Assembly (NCBI GenBank): GCA_963555705.1
Contig: OY743176.1
Coordinates: 38,858,497-38,922,496 of the forward strand
Direction of reading: 5' to 3'
Source of the DNA: Ligustrum vulgare
Lineage: Eukaryota; Streptophyta; Magnoliopsida; Lamiales; Oleaceae
DNA: 64,000 bases
Positions 34,084-42,920 of this stretch are shown here, one piece after another. Position 1 is the stretch's first letter; the number at the start of each line of letters is the position of its first letter. A program made the position numbers and the translations under genes. The notes beneath the pieces are model-generated. The model was not told the DNA's origin. It searched no databases and worked only from the letters and a program-made list of their open reading frames with translations.

Positions 34084-34101
34084 AAAAAAAAAAAAAAAAA
34101 A

Positions 34102-34815
34102 TATGATTTACGAATGATTTTCAAAATAATCTTTGTCGTCAAGTTTAGAAATGATGAGCCCTAAATGGACTTTGCATAATTGATTTTAGACATGGCACTA
34201 AGTATGAGAAGTCAACAGAAAGGACTAGATAATATTTTCGAATTATTCATCGTTTAGATTAAACGAGAAATAGAAAGTCAGTTTTATGAAGTTATGAAGA
34301 GATGTTGAGATTATAAGTGATATGATTTTATTGAGATTTTTATGAGAAGAATTATGAAGTTGGAGATTTAAAGTTTAGGCTCTTAATTATTGAGAAATAA
34401 GGACTTGATATGGTGATATTAGAAATTATGATTTGAAATTTCTATGTTGAGGAATTATGAATTGATTTTCTGGAATATTTATGATGATATTGAAGTTTGA
34501 TGAAATTGTGATCAAATGTACAATTAGTTATTATTGTGAGTTATGAAGTATGCTCACGATTTGGATAAGTCCAAATTTCAAAGGAAAACTCTGCCTAGAA
34601 TTTTATCGTTTGGAGTTAAGAGCATAGTATGGTATGCAATCACTAAGAGAATTGAAGTTAGACATACAAGTTCATTTACATCACAAACGAGATTTAGTAG
34701 ATGATAACAGAGATATTATTATTTTCTCATAAGGAGAACACACAAGAGTCACCCTAGAAAGGAAATACATGAAAACACGCAAAAGCAAAAGAAAGCAACA
34801 TGGGAAATTCCTCAA
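34102..34815. other. Gene-free internal spacer of the inner element
   Basis: AT-rich and colinear with about 28110-28830 of the outer element (opposite strand), though with many differences. No open frame of interest on either strand. Confidence 0.6.
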
Positions 34816-34820
34816 ATTGA

Positions 34821-35032
34821 GAGATGTGTTTCCGGAGTAGCCGTATCCTACCACCTCTGACCTTTTGAGGAAATAAAGAAACCTTCAAAAAGGTGTGTTT
34901 CGAGAGTAAGAATACTCCGTAATCTACCACCTGGAACCTTTGAGGTACACACAAGATTTAAACATTAAGGAAAATCCTAGGAAATTAGAGGGGTGTCTCG
35001 AGAGTAAGAATACTCCGTACTCTACCCCCACC
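34821..35032 (-). repeat. Three hairpin repeats behind the inner LOG gene
   Basis: Copies at 34821-34857, 34891-34931 and 34989-35032, counterparts of those at 27763-27985. Copy 34989-35032 keeps a perfect GAGTA-AGAA-TACTC stem, which the outer counterpart has partly lost. Their survival in both elements argues for a role in the LOG transcript's 3' region. The AATAAA of the outer element reads AATAAT here. Confidence 0.6.
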
Positions 35033-35043
35033 TATTCTAAGAT

Positions 35044-35697
35044 TCATAAAGTTAAGTTTACATTAACCGGACTCCATTTTCGCTTGATTCCCCTTCCTTG
35101 CGACCAATCTATCTTAACCCCTGCTGGATCTTGTATTGAGATATATGACTGCAGCTTATCCAGTAGTTCATCAATAGTAGGAGCAGAAATAAGGAGTCTT
35201 CTGGAAAATGGAGAGATGAATCCCTGTTCCACAGCATAATCAAGAAAGGTTAACAAGCCATCAAAGAAATTGTTAACATTCAGAAGCCCAATAGGCTTAG
35301 TATGGAGATCTAGTTGAGCCCACGAGGTAATGTTAAAGATTTCTTCTAAGGTACCAAAACCTCCGGGCAGGGCTATAAAGGCATCAGAACCATATAGCAT
35401 ACAAGTTATGCGTTCATGGATGGATAAGGTTTGAACTTCATGCCCTCGTGTTTTTCCTGCAACATCTACCAAAGGGACAGGTATGACACCGATTACTTTT
35501 GATTTCTCTGCAAGAGCAGATTGGGAAACACAACCCATTAGACCACTGCTACCACCCCCATACACAAGAGTGATACCTTTTTCCCCCAGTTTCTTTCCAA
35601 GATCTACGGCCGCTTCTAGATAACTGAAGCCTTTCCCCACTTTTGATCCACAAAATACACAAATAGTTTTGATCTGTCGAAGTTTTGGTGCTTCCAT
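35044..35697 (-). CDS. LOG-like: LOG-family cytokinin riboside 5'-monophosphate phosphoribohydrolase (inner copy)
   Basis: An intact 217-residue protein, antisense to the inner element. It differs from the outer copy at four residues (N11T, A20V, G25S, N153D). None of these is in YGGGSSGLMG (46-55), the Arg96 motif or PGGFGTLEE (111-119). At the DNA level I count 14 differences in 654 bp: 10 silent and 4 replacement. Random change would give about three replacements per silent change, so the protein looks selected. It starts 75 bp after the TATA-like box at 35772-35780 and ends about 10 bp before the first hairpin repeat. As in the outer copy there are no introns. Family membership is secure; enzyme activity is inferred from the kept catalytic Arg and Glu. 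Confidence 0.93.
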   Translation of the reverse strand: MEAPKLRQIKTICVFCGSKVGKGFSYLEAAVDLGKKLGEKGITLVYGGGSSGLMGCVSQSALAEKSKVIGVIPVPLVDVAGKTRGHEVQTLSIHERITCMLYGSDAFIALPGGFGTLEEIFNITSWAQLDLHTKPIGLLNVNNFFDGLLTFLDYAVEQGFISPFSRRLLISAPTIDELLDKLQSYISIQDPAGVKIDWSQGRGIKRKWSPVNVNLTL

Positions 35698-35771
35698 CTT
35701 TGATAGTATAGAAGAGAAAACTTACGAAGAAGATGTGATTTTGGGATGCCTGAACTATGAAATATGTTTGG

Positions 35772-35780
35772 CTATTTAAA
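35772..35780 (-). promoter_or_regulatory. TATA-like box of the inner LOG gene
   Basis: The minus strand reads TTTAAATAG inside the inverted repeat GGCTTTAAATAGCC, 75 bp before the start codon as in the outer copy. Two TTTTGAC (W-box core) sites lie upstream, near 35831-35855. Confidence 0.5.
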
Positions 35781-35886
35781 GCCGGAAAAACTTACTGTTT
35801 TTCATTGATTCTGAAAAAGTAAAGATTTACTTTTGACAAAATCGGCCAACTTTTGACTGTTTTACCAAAGATATCACCTTTCGGTG

Positions 35887-35980
35887 ATTTATTTCCAGCT
35901 TTATCAAACCTCGAGAAAGGAAAATATATTTATTTCCAGCTTTATCAAAACTCGAGAAAGGAAAATATATTTTATTTCCA
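35887..35980 (-). repeat. 45-bp tandem duplication between the inner cargo genes
   Basis: TTTATTTCCAGCTTTATCAA followed by a CTCGAGAAAGGAAAATATAT segment is present twice here and once in the outer element. It accounts for most of the length difference between the two intergenic regions. Confidence 0.8.
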
Positions 35981-36034
35981 AAACGCGTGAAAGAAAACAG
36001 CAAAATATTTTAAATGTGTATCAAGAGATTTACC

Positions 36035-36586
36035 TTATATCATTGATGAACTGCCAGAAGCCTCATTTTGTAAAACAGACTGGCAAACAGGATCTTTTGC
36101 TATTATATTTTGGAGACTATAACGATTTTTGTCCCCGTTAAACTGAGCGTATAAGGAGAAAAGTTCACGTTGCACATAACCACTTGGGTGCGTCTCAAGA
36201 GTCAGTCGAATATCATCCAAAGACTCCTTACTCAGTCCACCCTTTATGAATTTGATTTTATCATCCCGATTAGTAGAAGAATATCCTACTGTTTTGCAAC
36301 GAGTATCACAGTTCCAACGAGCACATTTGTAGCAACCATTCAGCCTTTTTGCTCTTCGTTTCTTTGCGAAGGTGCTTTTGCCTAAACCAGGCATGTGCTT
36401 TGGAAATGTCATAGGTAATTCACCAGATAGTCGAACCTTTGCTTCGATCAACCAGCGAACATCTTCTGAAACACCATGAGCCATCAGCAACCTCAATCTT
36501 TCTAGTCTTATTCGATAAATTTTCCTCAGATCATTCATTGGAAGACTGGAATAATACTTGCGAATGTTTGTAAGAATGATATCCAT
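36035..36586 (-). CDS. Basic cysteine-cluster protein, resembling plant-virus nucleic-acid-binding proteins (inner copy)
   Basis: An intact 183-residue protein starting MDIILTNIRK, antisense to the inner element and upstream of its LOG gene. It differs from the outer copy at 14 residues, for example D38G, I39V, P40S, S59M, R66P, N75K, G84N, N94D and H96R. It keeps the basic block (76-81) and all of C85, C88, C93 and C97. I count 16 silently changed codons against 14 replaced ones, again an excess of silent change but with weaker constraint than LOG. The base just upstream of the start differs so that the outer copy's earlier ATG is missing, which supports the MDIIL start in both. Virus-like origin and nucleic-acid binding are inferred from the motif order only. 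Confidence 0.8.
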   Translation of the reverse strand: MDIILTNIRKYYSSLPMNDLRKIYRIRLERLRLLMAHGVSEDVRWLIEAKVRLSGELPMTFPKHMPGLGKSTFAKKRRAKRLNGCYKCARWNCDTRCKTVGYSSTNRDDKIKFIKGGLSKESLDDIRLTLETHPSGYVQRELFSLYAQFNGDKNRYSLQNIIAKDPVCQSVLQNEASGSSSMI

Positions 36587-36619
36587 GTTTTGATGGATCT
36601 AACCTCTTCCCAGCATGAA

Positions 36620-36628
36620 CTATTTAAA
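36620..36628 (-). promoter_or_regulatory. TATA-like box of the inner cysteine-cluster gene
   Basis: The minus strand reads TTTAAATAG, 33 bp before the start codon, as in the outer copy. The distance implies a very short leader unless transcription starts further upstream. Confidence 0.4.
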
Positions 36629-36629
36629 A

Positions 36630-37279
36630 GCATTAAGGATCGGAGGAAATCCGCGTGATATTGATTCCAGCAAGAAAGCGCGGAATAGAATAATGGAAAA
36701 GAGGGAACAAGAGTTATGCGCCGTTTACTTTCTTGATAAAAGGAAGATTTGATGATGACGGGATTTGAGATATGGAATATTTTCTTGGATTTTGGGTACT
36801 GATATTTTGATATAATAATCAAGGTATAGAAATAATACGGGGATACGTGAAAGTGAAATAAGGACTGTATTGAATCAGGATTAATAAGTTTGTGCAAGTG
36901 AAAGGAATACCTTACGGGAAATGTTATGATATTTGAGTTAAGAATTTTAATTATTTGGGAGATATTTGTTTATTGAATTTTGCAGAAATTTTGGGTTACA
37001 AATATTGGAAAGATAAACTGATGATTATGTTGATATGTGAATAACATGTTTGGGTATATTACATAGAGAATATTCAGGTAATCGTTTTAATTATTTTGGG
37101 ATATTTGGTGATAAGAAGAAATGACAAATTATTATGGTATGATATGTTAGTAAAGATTTATTGAAATTTTAGAGATATTAATACGAATATTTGAGGTTAC
37201 ATGATACGATGATAAGTGACAGGTTACATGAGTACTACAAGATATGATGAAATATCACATACGATTGGGAATTTTCATT
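36630..37279. other. Gene-free internal spacer of the inner element
   Basis: AT-rich and colinear with about 25560-26220 of the outer element. An open frame of 120 codons on the minus strand (36535-36897) runs into the cysteine-cluster gene in another frame and is not kept in the outer element. Nothing else recognisable. Confidence 0.6.
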
Positions 37280-37513
37280 TTGATTCAGAAGAATTTATGA
37301 GTAGACATATGTCTATTATTGATAGAAAAGTTCATGTCTTAAGAAAACAAATTGATGCATTTAGTCAAAGTCCAGTGGGTTAAATATGGTTGGGTTAAAT
37401 ATGGTAGCGATGATGCTACATAAGAAGAAGAAGAAGAGATTCTGATTAAGTGTTCAGAAATCATAAGATCAAGTAAGTTTAATTTCGAGGACGAAATTAT
37501 TTTAAGGGGGTAA
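37280..37513 (+). pseudogene. C-terminal remnant of Ty3/gypsy pol (inner element)
   Basis: Two overlapping frames give a recognisable end of pol. IIDRKVHVLRKQI (about 37309-37350) is followed, one frame over, by VKVQWVKYG (from 37364). A 15-bp in-frame duplication, a stop at 37421-37423 where the family has W, and then ILIKCSEIIRSSKFNFEDEI to the stop at 37511-37513 complete it. The same stop is in the outer element, which lacks the 15-bp duplication. This places both elements in Ty3/gypsy. Confidence 0.72.
37504..37510 (+). other. Polypurine tract of the inner element
   Basis: AAGGGGG followed by TAAGTT and then the 3' LTR at 37517. It is the expected plus-strand primer site and agrees with the primer binding site on direction. 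Confidence 0.75.
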
Positions 37514-37516
37514 GTT

Positions 37517-39366
37517 TGTAGCGACCAAGAATTTTTACGCGATTAATAATTATTTTAATAGAAAATCGTGTCGCTACTATTTCACCCATTTTTATTAAGT
37601 TAACGCCACGACGTATTCGTATAGCCAAGTCAAGAAATAATCGAGATCGTTCGATTTTAAATTAAATTCCGAATTTCTAAAAATATCTCCATTCTCTTGA
37701 TTTAAAGTATATTAAGTCCAAGTACTTAATTCAATGTTATCCCAATATTTATTTACACAAAAATTATTTTTATTATTGAAATTAAGAAAATATATGCAAG
37801 CATGAGAGGTTCCATTATATATAATAATTATGAGAATCTTAATTTAATAAATATGGAAAAGTATATGAATGAATTATATACTCCATTATATGTAATCATG
37901 AAGAGCATAATATTTGTATAAATATGGAAAAGTATATGAATGAATTATATACTCCATTATATGTAATCATGAAGAGCATAATATTTGTATAAATATGGAA
38001 AAGTATATGAATGAATTATAGACTCCATTATATGTAATCATGAAGAGCATAATATTTGTATAAATATGGAAAAGTATATGAATGGTTGATAAGACTCCAT
38101 TATATGTAATCATGAAGAGCATAATATTTGTATAAATATGGAAAAGTATATGAATGGTTGATAAGACTCCATTATATGTAATCATGAAGAGCATAATATT
38201 TGTATAAATATGGAAAAGTATATGAATGGTGCTTTACTTTAAGAAAAGGATGTGTTAAAATTAATAGAATTGAATGATTATATTTACAATATGCCAACTT
38301 TATACATCTATTTAAACTCATCTCTTTTACACACAACTCTACACATATACACTTATTTCCAATCTCTTGACAAAATCCACAAGTAAGAGAAATTCAAGGT
38401 GGTCAAGAAAGTTTTGGTCCATTTACTACTACACTTCATTTTAATCTTTTAACAAGTAAGTATATCTTATGTTTTTATGAAAAGTAAGTATGTTTTTATG
38501 AAAGGTAAATACACCTTATGTTTTTATGAAAAGTAAGTATGTTTTTATGACAAGTAAGTATATCTTATGTTTTTATGAAAAGTAAGTATGTTTTTATGAA
38601 AGGTAAATACACCTTATGTTTTTATGAAAAGTAAGTATGTTTTTATGACAAGTAAGTATATCTTATGTTTTTATGAAAAGTAAGTATGTTTTTATGAAAG
38701 GTAAATACACCTTATGTTTTTATGAAAAGTAAGTATGTTTTTATGACAAGTAAATATATCTTATGTTTTTATGAAAAGTAAGTATGTTTTTATGAAAGGT
38801 AAATACACCTTATGTTTTTATGAAAAGTAAGTATATCTTATGTTTTTATGAAAATGTTTGGATCATTGCTATGAAATCAATCTCACAAGATTGTTATGGG
38901 TTCCATATGATATGTTTATGATTATGCTAAGGGGACCGGAGTTTAGTAGCGCTACACATAAGAATTCTTGCCATTTAAGTTCAGTAAAATTCTTGTGTCT
39001 CCCTATGTTTATGAGTATTTCGATCCTATCCTATGTTATGATGAAAATGATCCATATGCTTTCAAAAGAAAATTTATGCTTGGTATACTTACTGAGATTT
39101 TATAAATCTCACTCCACGATATTTACCATTTTCAGATAATTGAAGGTTCGAGGCGGTCAACATGGAAGTGGCAAAAGTGGTTAAGATTGATGAGATAATT
39201 ATGTTGAACTTTATGAAAGAAAATTATGTTCTATTTTTATTCACAAATAAAATTATGGGATTCTAATTATTCTTTTGAATAATTTTACATTTCTATTTAA
39301 GTCTCGATAATATGATATGAGTCACTTTTAGTGGCACTCGAATGGTCGAGAATTCGGGTCGTCACA
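37517..39366 (+). mobile_element. 3' LTR of the inner element (1850 bp)
   Basis: The same sequence as 31126-32975, base for base as far as I can read, including both tandem-repeat arrays (37852-38231 and 38451-38854). It is followed by the target duplication GCTGG at 39367-39371. Confidence 0.95.
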
Positions 39367-39371
39367 GCTGG

Positions 39372-40139
39372 ATTGCAATGTGATGGTTCGGACTGTGAGT
39401 TGGAGGTGGTAACTTGGCAGTGATGATACTGATTGCAGTGTAAATGGTTTGTGCAGTAGTTGCTAAGATGGAGATGATAATGGTGATATAGTGGGTTGAA
39501 TTTGATTTCTGAATGGTGATGAAGATGTATGCTTTCGGCTATTAAGGTGATGAAAATGATGATGTTGGAGAATATTAGATGTAAAGGTGGAATAAAATGT
39601 GGGTTGCCATGTGTGTGATGAATGATGAAGATTCTAATGGTATAAAGAGAGAATTGTGGTGGTGTTCAACCGAGATGGTAGTGATGATGAATGGAGAATA
39701 TAATAAAAGATGGTGGAGAATTGGTAGGAAAAGAGTGATAAAGAAAATGTTTTAAAGTGTGGGTTGGTTTTCATGATGAGTGTACAAAGTGATGAAAATG
39801 GAGAAGGAAAATAATTTAAAAAGAAAAAGAAAGAATAAAAATAATTAATGGGATACTAGCATAATTAGGCTAATGTTTAATTTAAGATAATTAATTAGAT
39901 ATCTTTAATAATTTGGAATTTGAAATGATTTTGAAAATAATACTTTGAATAAATAATTAAAATAACATAATTTTAGAAATTCGGATTTTAATTTAAAATC
40001 GAACAAATTCGATATTTCTTGACTTGGCTAGACGAACACGTCGCGGTGTTAACTTCAAAACAATAGGTGAAATAGTAGCGACACAATTTTCTAAATATTA
40101 AAAATAATTATTATTGCGTAAAAATTCTGGGTCGCTACA
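39372..40139 (-). mobile_element. 5' LTR of the outer element, U3-side part
   Basis: The last 768 bp (plus-strand order) of the split 5' LTR, continuing from GCTGG to GGGTCGCTACA. It matches 24618-25374 with about three substitutions. Confidence 0.94.
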
Positions 40140-42920
40140 AAGGTTTTATCAACTCATTGAATTTTAGTTTTGCATATACTTTGATGAGTGTTAGTTTGAT
40201 AGCGTGGGGTCAAATGAGTGACTTCGTGATGGCAATTTTTGAAAATATTATTCCGGTATTTAAATTTAACCACAGAACTTATTTGCATAGGAGGAAAGTC
40301 AAAATTACACAAAGTTACTAGGTTTTGTTAGACGTGTTTGATATATGACAGTAATTAAATAAAATTCAATAGTTTTAGGTGTAATCTTAAAAAATCAAGA
40401 TACATAGTGAGTTTAAATAATTATTTTTCTTTTTCTTTTCAGTTCGCAACTGAAAAATATATTACTGATTAGATAATTAATTCAGTATAACCGGGTTTAA
40501 TTTTTATAAGTTCTCGGATTAGGTCGATTATGTATATATTAACATTTCCTCTAAGCATCGAAATTCGTAATTCGTAAGAAGTTGACATGTACGGGATTTG
40601 CACGTTGTGTTAGCGTTCTTTGGAATTGTTTCTCTCTTAATAAATTCTAGTCTTTGCATAACTTTTTGCTTTTCAAGTTCAAGGTAATCAATCATCTAAA
40701 TTTTGTTAATTTTATTTTTTAACATTTTTTTCGTTGTTTTTAAAGCAATTTAAGAATTTTCCACGTAAATCTTGAAACTGATAAACCCAGAACTTTCTTT
40801 GTTATTTGCCATCAGTTTTCTATACAAAAATACCACTATTGCTGTTAATTTTCTATAATGAAAAATAAACACAGTGACCAATTTAAATTTCATGTTTCGA
40901 AGTTAGGAAACTGACAATTTCTGTTAATTCTACTAATAAAATCTTTGAGAAGTTAAGGTTCTCGATTTGTGATGGAAAATCCATCCCCGGTAATACTCGA
41001 GGTAACCTCCGACGAACAGGCCTGTTTTTGGAGACACTAGAAAAGATGGCTGTGACAGCGGCTGAGATGTTGAAGATAATTGTTTGTTGTCGACGTTATC
41101 GGCTGATGTGGAGGCAAATGCAGATGATTCCGACGAAATACTGGATGTGACACATGGTATTCAAAACACTGAAGAATGACACATTCCCCGTTCGAACCCG
41201 TTTTGAAAATTCCGTCGACGATGATTGTATAATTTTGGATGGGAGCACGGATAAGCTGTTGGCGATTGAAGCACATCATCTGTTAGTAGTCAAGTGCGTA
41301 TTTATCATTCCATGGTTTAGAATGTTACATAACGTTTCAGAAACTACAAATTCAAAAGAAAATATTTTAAAACAAGCAGTTATAAACTCGTGTTATGAAC
41401 AATCGTGCAATTTCTTATTATTTTTGCAGAGGCCAATATATATATAGAGAATCTTACATATATGTTAAGAAGTAGATTAGATTGAAAACGTGGCTTTGTA
41501 GTTGCAACTACAATAAAAAATAGTAATTAAAAAGGAGAATCTCTCAGAATTTTTTCCAATAAGATATATTTAAGAGCATTACACAAAACTCATATCCATG
41601 ATGATTCGGTAATTATTATTAAGGTTGTATCAACTCATTGAATTTTAGTTTTGCATATACTTTGATGAGTGTTAGTTTGATAGCGTGGGGTCAAATGAGT
41701 GACTTCGTGATGGCAATTTTTGAAAATATTATTCCGGTATTTAAATTTAACCACAGAAGTTATTTGCATAGGAGGAAAGTCGATATTACACAAAGTTACC
41801 AGGTTTTGTTAGACGTGTTTGATATATGACAGTAATTAAATAAAATTCAATAGTTTTAGGTGTAATCTTAAAAAATGAAGATACATAGTGAGTTTAAATA
41901 ATTATTTTTCTCTTTCTTTTCTGTTCGCAACTGAAAAATACATTACTGATTAGATAATTAATTCAGTATAACCGGGTTTAATTTTTATAATTTCTCGGAT
42001 TAAGTCGATTATGTATATATTAACGTTTCCTCTAAGCGTCGAAATTCGAAATTCGTAAGAGGTTGACATGTACGGGATTCGCACATTGCATTAGCGTTCT
42101 TTGGAATTGTTTCTCTCTTAATAAATTCTAGTCTTTGCATAACTTTTTGCATTTCAAGTTCACGGTAATCAATCATCTAAATTTTGTTAATTTTATATTT
42201 TAACATTTTTTTCTTTATTTTTAAAGCAATTTAAGAATTTTCCAGGTAAATCTTGAAACGGATAAACCCTGAACTTTCTTTGTTATTTGCCATCAGTTTT
42301 CTTTTATGAATGATCATTTACTATTTTTTTTTTCTATACAAAAATACCACTATTGCTGTTAATTTTCTATAATGAAAAATATACAGAATGACCAATTTAA
42401 ATTTCATGTTTCGAAGTTAGGAAACTGACAATTTCTGTTAATTCTACTAATAAAATCTTTGAGAAGTTAAGGTTCTCGATTTGTGATGGAAAATCCATCC
42501 CCGGTAATACTCGAGGTAACCTCCGACGAACAGGCCTGTTTTTGGAGACACTAGAAAAGATGGCTGTGACAGCGGCTGAGATGTTGAAGATAATTGTTTG
42601 TTGTCGACGTTATTGGCTGATGTGGAGGCAAATGCAGATGATTCCGACGAAATACTGGATGTGACACATGGTATTCAAAACACTGAAGAATGACACATTC
42701 CCCGTTTGAACCCGTTTTGAAAATTCCGTCGACGATGATTGTATAATTTTGGATGGGAGCACGGATAAGCTGTTGGCAGTTGAAGCACATCATCTGTTAG
42801 TAGTCAAGTGCCTATTTATCATTCCATGGTTTAGAATGTTACATAACGTTTCAGAAACTACAAATTCAAAAGAAAATATTTTAAAACAAGCAGTTATAAA
42901 CTCGTGTTATGAACAATCGT

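Larger units (their letters stand above)
31126..39366 (+). mobile_element. Inner non-autonomous Ty3/gypsy-type LTR retrotransposon carrying the same two genes (plus strand)
   Basis: 8241 bp: 5' LTR 31126-32975, internal region 32976-37516 (4541 bp), 3' LTR 37517-39366. The LTRs are the same length at a constant offset of 6391, and I see no difference between them, so the insertion is very recent, as its nested position requires. The primer site (32978-32990) and the polypurine tract (37504-37510) put it on the plus strand, opposite to its host element. Like the outer element it has no functional gag or pol. It has the cysteine-cluster gene and the LOG gene antisense to its own RNA, a broken pol C-terminus, and a different leader. 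It belongs to the outer element's family, with a different middle section in its LTR. Confidence 0.95.
22705..40139 (-). mobile_element. Outer non-autonomous Ty3/gypsy-type LTR retrotransposon carrying two genes (minus strand, split by a nested element)
   Basis: The 3' LTR is 22705-25374, the internal region 25375-29219 (3845 bp), and the 5' LTR 29220-31125 plus 39372-40139 (2674 bp in all). On the minus strand an initiator-Met-tRNA primer site (29205-29216) lies 3 bp inside the 5' LTR. A polypurine tract with the C-terminal remnant of pol sits next to the 3' LTR. The LTRs differ by about 30 substitutions, roughly 1 percent by eye, plus compensating repeat-copy indels, so the insertion is fairly young. 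No gag, protease, reverse transcriptase, RNase H or integrase is present, so it must depend on another element to move. The internal region is filled by two intact genes on the plus strand, antisense to the element: a cysteine-cluster basic protein and a LOG enzyme. The nested element also brings its own copy of the pair. Confidence 0.93.

Noticed and set aside
36535..36897. 120-codon minus-strand frame upstream of the inner cysteine-cluster gene
   Set aside because: It overlaps the gene's start in another frame, lies over the TATA-like box, and is not open in the outer element.
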